Of a DNA stretch of 64,000 bases, positions 27,542 to 37,693 are shown in pieces. The notes beneath the pieces were generated by a model that was not told the origin of the DNA, ran no database searches, and worked only from the letters and a program-made list of their open reading frames with translations. The stretch covers positions 124,001 through 188,000 of the forward strand of contig NZ_WUBI01000001.1 in the NCBI RefSeq assembly GCF_009807035.1, written 5' to 3'. Origin of the DNA: Paenibacillus dendrobii (lineage in GTDB: Bacteria > Bacillota > Bacilli > Paenibacillales > Paenibacillaceae). Each line of letters begins with the position of its first letter. The first letter of the stretch is position 1. The translations under genes and the position numbers were made by a program.

Positions 27542-28515
27542 AGCCTGAGCTTTGGGTTCACAGAGCGAGGAATTATGCTGCAGGTCTTTTGTGGAGCCGC
27601 AAGGCGCAAAAGTACAAGATGGTCGTGCTTGGCAGGAATCTGTCGGATGGTCTGTTGGCGAAAATGGTCATTTATGCGCTGCTTTCCATCGTGGCTTATC
27701 TGTACCTGCAGCCGCTGCTGTACATGATCAGCACGATGCTGAAAACGGTCAGCGATCTGCTCGATCCGAGCGTGAAATGGATTCCCCGGGTCGTGAGCTG
27801 GGAGAATTTGACCAAGGCGTACAAAGGGCTGCAGTATCCGGAAGCGCTGCGGAACACGACGCTCATTGCTTTGAGCTGCTCGCTCGTTCAAGTGCTGGTA
27901 TGCTCGATGACCGGCTATGCGCTCGCGCGATTGGCTGTCCCGTTCAAGGGACTGATCACGGCACTGGTACTGCTGACGTTTTTGATCCCGCCGCAGGTGA
28001 TCATTATTCCGCTGTACGTGATCTTCAGCAAAATGGGACTGCTCAACACGCTTTTCGTTTTTCTCGTGCCGGCGATATTCGGGCAAGGGCTGAAGGGGGC
28101 GCTGTTCATTCTGATCTTCCGCCAATTCTTCAAAGCACAGCCACCAAGCCTGGAGGAGGCCGCTAAACTGGATGGGGCATCTGCCGTCCGGCTCTACTTC
28201 CGGATTATGCTTCCACTCGCACAATCGGCCTGTCTGGTCGTCTTTCTGTTCTCGTTCATCTGGTACTGGAACATGTACTACGAACCTTCAATGTTCCTTG
28301 CCAAAGGCTTTACGCCGCTCTCCATCCGGCTCGACCGTCTGGAAGACGTCCTGAATCCATCGTTGCTCGGAAGCAAAAGCCTGGTCGCAAATCCGGTGAC
28401 CGAGGGCACCAAAATGGCTGCCGCGTTCCTGATCATCCTTCCGCCGCTCGTTATTTTCATGTTCCTGCAGCGCTGGTTCATTACGGGCATCGAGCGCACG
28501 GGGATCGTGGAATAA
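27538..28515 (+). CDS. Sugar ABC transporter permease, MalG-like
   Basis: The protein is 325 aa from ATG 27538, which overlaps the previous stop (ATGA) and follows GGGGGGGAAA. The open frame extends further upstream to 27451, but that part lies inside the previous gene and has no ribosome site. The EAA loop reads EEAAKLDGASAVRLYFRI then MLPLAQSA. The N-terminal ~50 residues before the first membrane segment are longer and more basic than in most MalG proteins. Confidence 0.91.
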   Translation: MKPELWVHRARNYAAGLLWSRKAQKYKMVVLGRNLSDGLLAKMVIYALLSIVAYLYLQPLLYMISTMLKTVSDLLDPSVKWIPRVVSWENLTKAYKGLQYPEALRNTTLIALSCSLVQVLVCSMTGYALARLAVPFKGLITALVLLTFLIPPQVIIIPLYVIFSKMGLLNTLFVFLVPAIFGQGLKGALFILIFRQFFKAQPPSLEEAAKLDGASAVRLYFRIMLPLAQSACLVVFLFSFIWYWNMYYEPSMFLAKGFTPLSIRLDRLEDVLNPSLLGSKSLVANPVTEGTKMAAAFLIILPPLVIFMFLQRWFITGIERTGIVE

Positions 28516-28642
28516 TCCGGGGGATCCCGGTTGCGTGAGGACTACGTGAAAGGGGGGATGCCCAGTAAGCAGGGCTCGCGAAGAAGCGCTATAAAGGGGT
28601 ATCGAAATCGTTCGATGAATTCATATTGGGGAGGAACGAAAT

Positions 28643-30004
28643 TTGAAAAGAAAACGAATCGCTTCATCCATTTTATCGATGGTTATGCTCATGACCTTTG
28701 TCCTTGCGGGTTGCAGCAGCAAAAATAACGACGCTTCACCATCAGGAACAGGCAATGAACCTGCGCCTGCTCCGAGTGAACAGACGGCAGAGGAAAAGCA
28801 TGATCCGGTGACGCTGAAATTCATTTCCTGGAAGAATGGAACCTATGACGAGCTGTACGAACTGTTCCATAAGCGTTATCCATGGATCACCATTGAGCAG
28901 GTACCGGTGAACAATTCCCAGCCGATCATGGAAATCATCGCGTCGCTGGAAGCGGCGGGCACGCCTGCCGACGTGACGGAGATCGACAGCGATCTGATCA
29001 CGTACGAGCAGAACAATTTGATCGAGGACCTGACGCCTTACATCGAGAAAAGCGACATTCTTAAGAACGCCAAGTTCCCCGACGGCTTTTTCGAGACCAT
29101 GACGTTTAACAACAAGAAGCTGGCTGTTCCGATGGTCGATGTGCCGATGTGGGTACTGGTGAACAAGGATCTGCTCGCCAAACACGGCGTGGACATGCCG
29201 GCGAACGACTGGACGTACGACGATTTCCGCAGCGTCGCCAAGCAGGTGAGCGATCCGGGAGCCGGCGAATACGGCATCACGACGCAGCCCGAAATCCAAA
29301 TGCGCCTCCTGTCCTCCAAAGCCATTGCAGACGGCCATGCGGCGAACCATCAATACATGAATGAAGACTTGACCCAAAGCCTGCTCAGCACGCCGGACAT
29401 CATGAATGACGTGAAGTGGTTCCAGGAGCTGGTCACGAAAGACGGATCGATGCAGAGCTACGCGGCTGCGGAAGCTGGCGGCAACGTGACGAAAGACTTC
29501 ATCAACGGGAAAACGGCTTTCGCCATTGGCGGCGACTGGGTTCTGCCGACCTTGAAGGAAAAGGCCACTTTCGATTGGGATGTCCTGCCGTTCCCGAAAG
29601 GAAAAGTCAGCCAGCCGGGTTACTCGATTTACGGACCGCTAGGGCTTTTGTCAGGTTCCAAGCATAAAGAGGAGGCTTTCCTGTGGCTGAGCTTCCAGTT
29701 CACGCCGGAGGCCCAGAAGTGGAAAATCGATCAGGGAGCCAACGCTTCCGTTGTCGATCCGGAGCTGACAAGTTATTACGATCAGGCGCCGATCTGGCAG
29801 GGAAAGAACATCGAAGCCGTCAAGATCGCCCAGAAGAACGCCAGAATCCAATCCGGCTTAACGGTGCCGGGCTGGAACGACTATAACTACAATAATATTT
29901 TGAATGACATTATCTTTGGAGACCGGGATATCAATGACATTATTCCGGAAACAGAGGCTTGGAACAAGAAAACGATAGAGATCAGAGCGACCCTGAAGCA
30001 ATAG
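28643..30004 (+). CDS. Sugar ABC transporter solute-binding lipoprotein (family 1)
   Basis: The 453-aa lipoprotein starts at TTG 28643, eight bases after GGGGAGGA. The signal is MKRKRIASSILSMVMLMT to the lipobox VLAGC, then a Ser/Asn/Pro/Glu-rich spacer. The mature part is a standard family 1 binding fold (VTLKFISWKNGTYDELYELF, NGKTAFAIGGDWVLPTL). It ends the transport operon and is followed by a terminator, so the operon has two binding proteins and two permease pairs for one ATPase. The gap of about 130 bases before it holds a short hairpin CCGGG/CCCGG near 28517-28530. Confidence 0.93.
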   Translation: MKRKRIASSILSMVMLMTFVLAGCSSKNNDASPSGTGNEPAPAPSEQTAEEKHDPVTLKFISWKNGTYDELYELFHKRYPWITIEQVPVNNSQPIMEIIASLEAAGTPADVTEIDSDLITYEQNNLIEDLTPYIEKSDILKNAKFPDGFFETMTFNNKKLAVPMVDVPMWVLVNKDLLAKHGVDMPANDWTYDDFRSVAKQVSDPGAGEYGITTQPEIQMRLLSSKAIADGHAANHQYMNEDLTQSLLSTPDIMNDVKWFQELVTKDGSMQSYAAAEAGGNVTKDFINGKTAFAIGGDWVLPTLKEKATFDWDVLPFPKGKVSQPGYSIYGPLGLLSGSKHKEEAFLWLSFQFTPEAQKWKIDQGANASVVDPELTSYYDQAPIWQGKNIEAVKIAQKNARIQSGLTVPGWNDYNYNNILNDIIFGDRDINDIIPETEAWNKKTIEIRATLKQ

Positions 30005-30011
30005 GGCCCGG

Positions 30012-30049
30012 AAGCTGCCGGACGGATTCAAAAGTCCGGGCAGCTTTTT
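30012..30049 (+). terminator. Rho-independent terminator of the transport operon
   Basis: AAGCTGCC-GGAC (30012-30023) pairs with GTCC-GGGCAGCTT (30034-30046), with one bulged base, followed by a T-run. Confidence 0.85.
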
Positions 30050-30100
30050 GGCGTTTGCGAAAAAGGCTAAAATATGACGGGTTCGTTTAATTTCGTCCCA

Positions 30101-30129
30101 TTGTCGATTCTCAGAGGTTCGGTTATATT
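30101..30129 (+). promoter_or_regulatory. Sigma-A-type promoter upstream of the sensor lipoprotein operon
   Basis: TTGTCG (30101-30106), a 17-base spacer, then TATATT (30124-30129). Transcription would start near 30136, about 90 bases before the lipoprotein start and upstream of the cre-like site. Confidence 0.6.
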
Positions 30130-30183
30130 ATGTTTTATAGAACGGAGAAGAGAGCTGTGATATTCATTCAAAGCCACTTTTTT

Positions 30184-30197
30184 TGAAAACGTTTACA
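30184..30197 (+). promoter_or_regulatory. CcpA catabolite-responsive element (cre)-like site
   Basis: TGAAAACGTTTACA matches every defined position of the Gram-positive consensus TGWAANCGNTNWCA. It lies downstream of the promoter at 30101, where bound CcpA usually blocks elongation. Glucose repression of the sensor/fucosidase operon is therefore predicted. Confidence 0.8.
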
Positions 30198-30224
30198 TTT
30201 ATTTTCATGAAAGGAAGATCAGCC

Positions 30225-31781
30225 ATGTCCTTTTGCCGTTTTCCGCGATTTGCCGCGATTCGCCTGTTAAGCTTGACGCTGGCATTCGGACTGGCCGGCT
30301 GCACGACGGGCAGCGAAATCCGGATGGGGAGTCACACGCTTCCCGCCGAAAAGTCCGCCATGTCCGCCGAACCCGAGGCGACGCTGAAATTTTATTTTGG
30401 CGGCGAGAAGAAGGCTGCGACCGACGAGGTATGGACGGCCGTGAGCGATTACGTCAAAACCAAAGGGTTAGACGTCAAATTTTCTGTTCAATTCATCCCT
30501 TGGCCGGAATATTCGGGGAAGCTTCTGGTCATGGCAGCCGCCGGCGACCGGTGGGACTTGAATTTCGATACGGAATCCTCGTTCAGGCAAATGGCTTCCC
30601 GGGGATCCTATTTGCGATTGAATGATCTGCTTCCGATATACGCTCCTCATCTGTACGAGCGTTACCGTCAACAGCACAGCCTGCTCTCCGCCACCATCGG
30701 CGGGGATGTCGTCGGTTTGCCTTGGACGATCAAGATGAATCAGCGGCCGTATGCCGGTTGGAGGGCGGACCTGGCCGAAAAGGCAGGCATATACCGATCT
30801 CCCGAATCGGTACAGACCGTTGAAGATGTCGACCGGCTTCTACACGACTTGAAAAAGGCTTATCCGAACCATAAGCTGAGCCGTATCCCGTCGCTTTCGC
30901 TCTATTTGGTCCGGGATGAGTGGGTGGATTTGGGCTTTTATGGGCTCGGCTTTTATCTGAACGATCCCAAGTATGAGGTACGGGCCATCGAAGACCAGCC
31001 ATTTTACGCGGATGCTGCCTTCATGAGCCGAACGTGGTACAAGGATGGCATATTGAATCCTGACTCGAAAATTGATTACGAAGATGGTGCCGATCAGTGG
31101 CGAAACGGTAAAATGCTCTTCACGCTTACCTCGCATGAATGGGCGTATGCGGCCGATCCGGGCTTTGCGGATACAAGCTTCAGGCAGCAAATGTCGCTCC
31201 TGTATCCTGATAAAAAAACCGTCAACCGAAGCTCGATCTCTAATGTGGCCGCCATCAACCGCAATTCCGAGCATCCTGAACTGGTGCTGCAGTTTCTTGA
31301 TCTGCTGGAGACGGACGAAAGGCTGTTCGATCTAGTCATTTACGGAATCCAGGGTAAAACGTATGAGCTGGACGGAGGGAAGGTCGTGTATCCGGATAAT
31401 TTGAAATTTTCCACGAGCAATTATATGGATTGGGGAGGGCAATGGGTCTTTTGGAAGCCGCAATTTTTACGTCCTACCGAGACGTATCCCGAAGATTTCT
31501 GGAAGGAGGAGGCCCGGTTTGCGGAGCTGCCGGTGAACGTGGATTCCCCGGTGGAAGGGCTGCTCCTGAACGATCAGCCGATCAGCGATCTACTTGAAGA
31601 AAGGGACCAAATCTATGAGGATTTCGGCAAGTCGATCGAATTCGGCATGGAGCCGGATGTCGCGCAAGCGCTGTCGGCTTACCGGGAGAAGCAAAGAAAG
31701 AACAGTCTGGACACCATCATATCGGAGGTGCAGCGCCAGGTCGATCAATTCTTGGCGTCGCAGCATCGAGATCCATCCTAA
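30225..31781 (+). CDS. Extracellular solute-binding-like lipoprotein linked to a YesM/YesN two-component system
   Basis: The protein is about 518 aa from ATG 30225, which follows AAAGGAAG by seven bases; an upstream TTG (30183) overlaps the cre-like site. The N-terminus is a lipoprotein signal with lipobox GLAGC. The mature part is a family 1 type binding domain (ATLKFYFGGEKKAATDEVW, WPEYSGKLLVMAAAGDRWD, KMLFTLTSHEWAYAADPG). No permease gene is adjacent. The next two genes are a response regulator and a sensor kinase, so it may pass ligand information to the kinase or supply a transporter elsewhere. Confidence 0.88.
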   Translation: MSFCRFPRFAAIRLLSLTLAFGLAGCTTGSEIRMGSHTLPAEKSAMSAEPEATLKFYFGGEKKAATDEVWTAVSDYVKTKGLDVKFSVQFIPWPEYSGKLLVMAAAGDRWDLNFDTESSFRQMASRGSYLRLNDLLPIYAPHLYERYRQQHSLLSATIGGDVVGLPWTIKMNQRPYAGWRADLAEKAGIYRSPESVQTVEDVDRLLHDLKKAYPNHKLSRIPSLSLYLVRDEWVDLGFYGLGFYLNDPKYEVRAIEDQPFYADAAFMSRTWYKDGILNPDSKIDYEDGADQWRNGKMLFTLTSHEWAYAADPGFADTSFRQQMSLLYPDKKTVNRSSISNVAAINRNSEHPELVLQFLDLLETDERLFDLVIYGIQGKTYELDGGKVVYPDNLKFSTSNYMDWGGQWVFWKPQFLRPTETYPEDFWKEEARFAELPVNVDSPVEGLLLNDQPISDLLEERDQIYEDFGKSIEFGMEPDVAQALSAYREKQRKNSLDTIISEVQRQVDQFLASQHRDPS

Positions 31782-31795
31782 GAGGAGGCTGCATC

Positions 31796-33433
31796 ATGAT
31801 CAGTGTATTAATCGTTGACGACGAATATGAAATTCGCGAGGGACTACGAAGGCGCGTTCCCTGGCATGAATACGGAATCTCAGATGTGTTGGCGGCGGCG
31901 GACGGCGATGAAGCCCTGCAAACGGCCAGGCGGCATCAGCCCGATCTGATCGTCACGGACATCAAAATGAACCGGATGTCGGGGCTCGAATTTCTGTCGG
32001 AACTGCATACTTTACCGAATTACCTTTGGAAAGCGGTGCTTATCAGCGGATACGACGATTTCAGCCTGGTCAAACAGGCTATCCAGCTCGGCGCGATGGA
32101 CTATATCCTCAAACCGATCAAAATGGAAGAGCTGGAGCGCATTGTGCGTAAAGCGGTTGAAATGATCGAGCGGGAAAGGCTGCAGCAGCAAAACCATGAG
32201 CATCTGGCTTACCAGGTTCAGTTTGCCGAACCGAAGCTGCAGGAGGAACTGCTGCGGGAGCTGGCGGAGAACGAATATGATCCTTACCGTGAAACCCGTG
32301 TCTTCTACCGTTTGCAGTCTTTGAGGCTGGATTGGATGAAGGCGATGCCGCTGCTCATGATGGCGATCGAGGGTGATGATCTCAAGGCGCTGCCAGCCCG
32401 GCCGGGCTTGCTGGACGAAAAGGAGCTGGTGCTGTTCGGCATCGGCAACGTTGTCAGCCATACCTTGGCCGAACAAATTTCCGTGCCCTCGGTCCTGTTC
32501 CGGGATACGCATGAGCGGTGGATCGCCGTGATTGGATCTCCCGATCCGGATGCGGCGGAAAGATATCACGCGATCGCCGAAACTTGTCTGGAGCGAATCA
32601 ACCAATTCGTGAAGGTGAAGGCCAGCATCGGGATCAGCCCGGCTCCCAAAGAGCTGAGCAAGCTGCATCTGCTTTACACGGAGTGTGCCGATTCCCTCGA
32701 GCAAAAGGTCGTCTGCGGTGGTAACCGGATCTTCGTCGGCAGCGTGGACGATGGCGCGGCGGAGGTCGGAAAGCTGACGATCCGTGAGCCCGCGACGGTT
32801 TTGGATCTGGTGAAGTACGGCACCGACGAAGACGTGAGGGAGTCCATGAACGACTTCGAGGACATGGTGAAATCATGGGAGCTTCCGAATCTCAAGGATA
32901 TCCAGCAGCAGCTCTTCAAGTGGCTCATGGGCATCTACCGCGCGGCTGCTTCGGCAGGATGGCCCGTCCGGACATGGGAGCAAGACCCGATTGGCCTGTG
33001 GGAACAGCTGGAGCAGTACGACACGCTGCAATCGCTTCAGGATCAGATGGAAAACCTGCTTCTGTCGCTGGCCGGGGATTTCCGCAAGATGGCGAGCTCG
33101 TCCAGCCAGATCGTGCAGGAAGCCGAAAAAATGATCCGCTCCCGTTATGCCGAGAACCTGTCGCTCCAGTTGGTCGCCGATGCCGTTCACGTGACGCCGA
33201 TCTGGCTCAGCAAGCTTTATAAGAAAGAAAAGGGCCGGACATTCATCGAGGAACTGACGAATGTGCGCATTGCTGAGGCCAAGGATATGCTGGGCGACAT
33301 GAAATTCAAAATTTATCAGGTCTCCCATCAAGTGGGTTACAAGGATCCGGTCCACTTTACCAAGCTGTTCAAAAAGCAAGTAGGCGTCACGCCCAAGGAA
33401 TTCCGCCGCCTGCGAGGAATTCTGGATGATTAA
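31796..33433 (+). CDS. Response regulator with AraC-type DNA-binding domain (YesN family)
   Basis: The 545-aa transcription regulator has an N-terminal receiver domain (MISVLIVDDEYEIREGL; phospho-acceptor Asp55 in LIVTDIKMNRMSG; conserved Lys in DYILKPIK). A central region of about 300 residues is typical of the long YesN type. The C-terminal AraC helix-turn-helix pair (about 445-540) reads ENLSLQLVADAVHVTPIWLS and KIYQVSHQVGYKDPVHFTKL. AAGAGGAGG precedes ATG 31796. It overlaps the kinase gene by eight bases and probably activates neighbouring transport or hydrolase genes when phosphorylated. Confidence 0.93.
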   Translation: MISVLIVDDEYEIREGLRRRVPWHEYGISDVLAAADGDEALQTARRHQPDLIVTDIKMNRMSGLEFLSELHTLPNYLWKAVLISGYDDFSLVKQAIQLGAMDYILKPIKMEELERIVRKAVEMIERERLQQQNHEHLAYQVQFAEPKLQEELLRELAENEYDPYRETRVFYRLQSLRLDWMKAMPLLMMAIEGDDLKALPARPGLLDEKELVLFGIGNVVSHTLAEQISVPSVLFRDTHERWIAVIGSPDPDAAERYHAIAETCLERINQFVKVKASIGISPAPKELSKLHLLYTECADSLEQKVVCGGNRIFVGSVDDGAAEVGKLTIREPATVLDLVKYGTDEDVRESMNDFEDMVKSWELPNLKDIQQQLFKWLMGIYRAAASAGWPVRTWEQDPIGLWEQLEQYDTLQSLQDQMENLLLSLAGDFRKMASSSSQIVQEAEKMIRSRYAENLSLQLVADAVHVTPIWLSKLYKKEKGRTFIEELTNVRIAEAKDMLGDMKFKIYQVSHQVGYKDPVHFTKLFKKQVGVTPKEFRRLRGILDD

Positions 33434-35288
33434 GTCCTTACTGCGGCTCTCCTCATCCTTACGGAATCGGATCATCCTGATTTTTTTCGCCATCACGATC
33501 GTTCCGTTCATCTTGTTCTCTGCCTATGCCCATACCAAGTCGGTGGAGGGGATCCAGCAGGCCAACGCCACGTTTACCATGAGTTATCTGGTGCAGTCCA
33601 AGATCAACCTCGAGGCGTACGTGGACAAGCTGAACGAACAGATGAACGAGCTGATCGGCGACAAGCAGCTGCAAAGCCTGCTGGAGCAACCTCCGGCCAG
33701 CAGCCAAGACGAGGTATCCGCTTCGGTGGACCTCCTGAATATCGTATATCAGAAGAAAAAACAGATGGACGCCCTGCAGCTGCGCGTCTATCCGCTGAAT
33801 GCCGACGCATATCCCACCTACTTAAGGGCGCTGGAAGTGACGTCTTCCACGCGTAAGGAGGACTGGTTCCGGGATGCGGCCAACAGCACGCTTCCATTCT
33901 GGCATTTGTCCGTACATGGAGGACCCAATAACGGTCCGCTGGTGTCCTATGTCAAGACGTTCACCAGCCTGCATAACCGGACGCCGCGCGGGCTGGTGGT
34001 GGCCGATCTGGCGGATAACCACTTCAGCCGGTTTTTCTCGCCGACCAAACGCCTTCAGGGGCAAAAATTCCTGATCGTGGACGAGACGGGCAGCATTGTG
34101 TACGACTCGGCAGGGAACCAGTGGACTGGGGAGCTGTTGCCTTCCGCGAAATTGCTCGAGATGCGGAATGTCGCCAAGGAGGGCGTGGAGACACTGTCCA
34201 TTTATAATGAGAAGAATTTAATCGCCTTTGTCCGCATGGACAGCCTGCCGTGGACCATCTTGAGCCTGACGCCGATGCAAGCCTTGTCCGAACCGCTCGC
34301 AGCGATGCAGCATCTGTTGATTTTTTTCCTGATCGCTTACATGATTTGCACCGTTGGGGTTGTCATCTATCTTACGCGGAACTTTACCCAGCCTGTGTTC
34401 CAGTTGGTCAAGTTGATGCGCAAGCTGGAGGATGGGGACATGCGCATGTGGATTCCCCATCAGAACCGCAAAGACGAGATTGGATGGCTCTTCCGTGGCT
34501 TTGACAGTATCGTGCGGAAGATCGAGGACCTCATCGCCCAATCGACGCTTGCGGAGCGGACGAAACGGGAGCTGGAATTCCAGGTGCTGAGCCATCAGAT
34601 CAATCCGCATTTTCTATACAACACGCTGGAGTCGATCCGCTGGAAAGCAGAGAACCACGGACGCAACGATATCGGCGAAATGGTATCCGCGCTGGGAAAC
34701 TTGCTGAGGCTCAGTTTGAACCAAGGCAAGGACATTACGACCGTAGGACGCGAGATTGAACAGGTAAAGGCTTACGTGCAGATTGAGCAAGCCCGGATCG
34801 GCATGCCGCTGCGCGTGCTGTATTTTTTCGATGAAGAGCTGTTGGATATGACGTTTATGCGGCTGCTGCTGCAGCCTTTGGTCGAGAATGCGATCCAGCA
34901 CAGCATCCGGGGCAACTTCGAGAAAGGCAAGGTCATTCTCTCCGGTCGCGTGGAAGAGCGGGATTTGGTCATCGATATTACCGACAACGGCAAGGGAATT
35001 CCGGAAGAGGTGATTAAGGGATTGAACGAAACGGGCGCCCATCGACAACCGGCAGGCCGTTCCGGCGTCGGCTTGCGCAACGTCAACGAGAGACTGAAAA
35101 TCTATTTTGGCCAAGCATACAAGCTTCAGATAGAAACTAAAGAAGGCAAAGGAACCAAAATTACGATTCGGCATCCGATCCTGCCGACCGGCGACGAGAA
35201 TCAGGCTGAAACGTCCGGAGACCTTGATCTTTCTAAAATGGAAGGGAGAAGGAGCGGCGGTCCAGGTTCGTCCAGGTCGGCTGGTTGA
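33426..35288 (+). CDS. Sensor histidine kinase (YesM family)
   Basis: The 620-aa membrane kinase has two membrane segments (about residues 14-36 and 290-315) that flank an extracellular Cache-like sensor domain. A HAMP linker (RNFTQPVFQLVKLMRKLEDG), a His_kinase domain with HQINPHFLYNTLES (His395 is the likely phospho-acceptor) and an ATPase domain (LVENAIQHSI, ITDNGKGIPEEV, GRSGVGLRNVNERL) follow. It starts at ATG 33426 inside the end of the regulator gene. The last ~30 residues are a Ser/Gly-rich tail not usual for the family. It phosphorylates the YesN-type regulator encoded just upstream; the stimulus is presumably an oligosaccharide. Confidence 0.93.
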   Translation: MIKSLLRLSSSLRNRIILIFFAITIVPFILFSAYAHTKSVEGIQQANATFTMSYLVQSKINLEAYVDKLNEQMNELIGDKQLQSLLEQPPASSQDEVSASVDLLNIVYQKKKQMDALQLRVYPLNADAYPTYLRALEVTSSTRKEDWFRDAANSTLPFWHLSVHGGPNNGPLVSYVKTFTSLHNRTPRGLVVADLADNHFSRFFSPTKRLQGQKFLIVDETGSIVYDSAGNQWTGELLPSAKLLEMRNVAKEGVETLSIYNEKNLIAFVRMDSLPWTILSLTPMQALSEPLAAMQHLLIFFLIAYMICTVGVVIYLTRNFTQPVFQLVKLMRKLEDGDMRMWIPHQNRKDEIGWLFRGFDSIVRKIEDLIAQSTLAERTKRELEFQVLSHQINPHFLYNTLESIRWKAENHGRNDIGEMVSALGNLLRLSLNQGKDITTVGREIEQVKAYVQIEQARIGMPLRVLYFFDEELLDMTFMRLLLQPLVENAIQHSIRGNFEKGKVILSGRVEERDLVIDITDNGKGIPEEVIKGLNETGAHRQPAGRSGVGLRNVNERLKIYFGQAYKLQIETKEGKGTKITIRHPILPTGDENQAETSGDLDLSKMEGRRSGGPGSSRSAG

Positions 35289-35344
35289 AGGATGAACCGA
35301 AATAACTGAAGTCCGACATTAGATATGAAAGAGAGGTTTTACCC

Positions 35345-37684
35345 ATGTCTGAGACATCACTTCAAACGGATTTCGATCGCCCAGTCCTATGGTTCGACGA
35401 GCCGGCCCAACGTTGGGAGGACGGAATTCCGGTCGGCAACGGCAGGCTTGGAGCCATGATTTATGGAACGTCTGACCAGGTTCGCATCGCGCTGAACGAA
35501 GATAGCTTATGGTATGGAGGAGCGCGAAACCGGAACAATCCGGATGCGCTTAAACATATGCCAAAGATTCGGAAGGATCTATTGGAAGGACGTGTCCAGG
35601 AAGCGGAGGAACTGGCCGTCATGGCTTTGTCGGGCGTTCCGGAAAGCCAGCGGCACTACGTTCCGTTAGGCGAAGTGGAGCTATCTGTAAGGCATTCCGG
35701 AGAAGTCGCCGCGTATGCGCGGGAACTGGATTTGATGACCGGCGTGGCAACCATTCGTTATCTGGCTGCGGGGGTTCAATACGTGCAGGAGCTTTTCGTA
35801 AGCGCGCCGGATCAGGCCCTCGTCATTCGAATCCGCGCCGATGTTCCACGCGCCGTAAGTTTTAGCGCCCGCATGAAGCGGGGAACGACCAACCGCGAAT
35901 ACGATGCATTGGTCAAAGTCAATGAACGCACGCTGATGATGAAAGGCAGCGGAGGGGGAGCAGACGGCTCGGCTTTCAGCACGGCCTTCCAGTTAAGCGC
36001 GGACGGCGGGTGCTGTACGATCATTGGCGAGCATGTAAGAGTGGAGCAGGCCGATTCGGTCGTCTTGATCGTCACGGCAGCCACGGGATTTCGATTCGCG
36101 GATCCGGATTTGCAAGTGCTGAAGACGGCAGATGCCGTATCCCGATGCCCTTACGAGCTGGTAAAGCAGCGTCATATGGACGATATGCGCTCGATCATGG
36201 AACGCGTGTCCATTCGTTTAGGAAGCCGGGGCGCGGGGAACGACGACGAACGGCCGGAAGTCCTGCCGACGAATATACGCTTGCAGCGCATCCGGGAGGG
36301 AGAGACGGACCTGGGGCTGATCGCGACTTATTATCAGTTTGGGCGATACCTGCTGGCAGCTTCCAGCCGTCCGGACTCGTTGCCGGCCACGCTGCAGGGA
36401 ATATGGAACGATCAGTTTCTTCCCCCATGGGACAGCAAATACACGATCAACATCAACACGCAAATGAATTACTGGCATGCAGAAGCTGCTAATCTGAGCG
36501 AGTGCCACGAGCCGCTCTTCGAGCACATCGAACGCATGCGTGAGCCCGGAAGGCGAACGGCGCGGGAAATGTACGGATGCCGCGGGTTTGTCGCGCATCA
36601 CAATACGGATGTTTGGGGAGATACGGCTCCGCAGGATTTATATATACCGGCTTCCTATTGGCCGATGGGGACTGCTTGGCTATGCCTCCATCTGTGGGAA
36701 CATTATTCGTTTGGCCGGGACCTCGATTTTTTAAGCCGGGCTTATCCGATCCTGAAGGAAGCAGCGGAGTTTTTCGTGGATTTTCTGGTCGAGCTGCCCG
36801 ATGGCCGACTTGTGACCGTGCCTTCGGTTTCCCCGGAGAACACCTATGTGATGCCTGACGGCCGCCATGGAAAGCTGTGCGCCGGCCCATCGATGGACAG
36901 CCAGATTCTGCACGAGTTGTTTGGCGCCTGCATCGAAGCAGCCCGGATTCTTGGCATCGATCAGGACTTAGCAGGCACATTAGCCGACCTTCGCAATCGG
37001 CTGCCGCAGCCGCAGATCGGCAAGCATGGTCAACTGCTGGAATGGCTCGAAGATTATGAGGAAGCAGAGCCCGGCCACCGGCATATTTCCCATTTATTCG
37101 GCCTTCATCCCGGCACGCGCATTTCGAAACATGCCACGCCGGACTGGGCTAAGGCGGCACGCGTCACGCTGGAGCGCCGGCTCGCGCACGGCGGCGGCCA
37201 TACCGGTTGGAGCCGGGCATGGATCATCAATCTCTGGGCGAGATTGGAGGACGGGGAAAAGGCTGGCGAGAATGTGCTGGCGCTTCTTGCCCATTCCACG
37301 CTGCCGAACCTGCTCGATAACCATCCGCCGTTTCAAATTGACGGCAATTTTGGCGGAGCGGCCGGCATTGCCGAAATGCTGCTGCAAAGCCATATGGACG
37401 AGCTGCACCTGCTGCCGGCACTTCCTGCCTCCTGGGGGGACGGGGAGATCAAAGGCTTGCGGGCAAGAGGAGGATTCGAGGTCGATTTGCGATGGGCAAA
37501 AGGCCATCTGAAGCATGCGCTCATTCGTGCCGGTCATGACGGACCGTGCCGAATCCGAACCGCATGCGAGGACATCGAGCTGCTTCGGAACGGAATCAAG
37601 GCGGAGATCCAAAGTCATGGGAACGGGGTCTGGAGCTGGGACGCTTCCAAAGGTGACCGCTATGATCTTCATCCATCGCATTAA
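35345..37684 (+). CDS. Alpha-L-fucosidase, glycoside hydrolase family 95
   Basis: The 779-aa inverting fucosidase family member begins with the N-terminal beta domain ([29 protein letters not shown]) and continues with an (alpha/alpha)6 barrel. Residues matching the Bifidobacterium AfcA active site are visible: Asn369-x-Asn371 in INTQMNYW context, general acid Glu498 in SVSPENTY, and Asp666 in FQIDGNFGG. No signal peptide is present, so it acts on imported fucosides. GAGAGG precedes ATG 35345. It follows the kinase gene by 57 bases and probably shares its transcript. Some GH95 enzymes are L-galactosidases, so the exact sugar is uncertain. Confidence 0.93.
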   Translation: MSETSLQTDFDRPVLWFDEPAQRWEDGIPVGNGRLGAMIYGTSDQVRIALNEDSLWYGGARNRNNPDALKHMPKIRKDLLEGRVQEAEELAVMALSGVPESQRHYVPLGEVELSVRHSGEVAAYARELDLMTGVATIRYLAAGVQYVQELFVSAPDQALVIRIRADVPRAVSFSARMKRGTTNREYDALVKVNERTLMMKGSGGGADGSAFSTAFQLSADGGCCTIIGEHVRVEQADSVVLIVTAATGFRFADPDLQVLKTADAVSRCPYELVKQRHMDDMRSIMERVSIRLGSRGAGNDDERPEVLPTNIRLQRIREGETDLGLIATYYQFGRYLLAASSRPDSLPATLQGIWNDQFLPPWDSKYTININTQMNYWHAEAANLSECHEPLFEHIERMREPGRRTAREMYGCRGFVAHHNTDVWGDTAPQDLYIPASYWPMGTAWLCLHLWEHYSFGRDLDFLSRAYPILKEAAEFFVDFLVELPDGRLVTVPSVSPENTYVMPDGRHGKLCAGPSMDSQILHELFGACIEAARILGIDQDLAGTLADLRNRLPQPQIGKHGQLLEWLEDYEEAEPGHRHISHLFGLHPGTRISKHATPDWAKAARVTLERRLAHGGGHTGWSRAWIINLWARLEDGEKAGENVLALLAHSTLPNLLDNHPPFQIDGNFGGAAGIAEMLLQSHMDELHLLPALPASWGDGEIKGLRARGGFEVDLRWAKGHLKHALIRAGHDGPCRIRTACEDIELLRNGIKAEIQSHGNGVWSWDASKGDRYDLHPSH

Positions 37685-37693
37685 AAACCAAAG

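Noticed and set aside
28517..28530. CCGGG/CCCGG hairpin as a terminator within the transport operon
   Set aside because: The stem is short and no U-run follows, so read-through to the final binding-protein gene is more likely.
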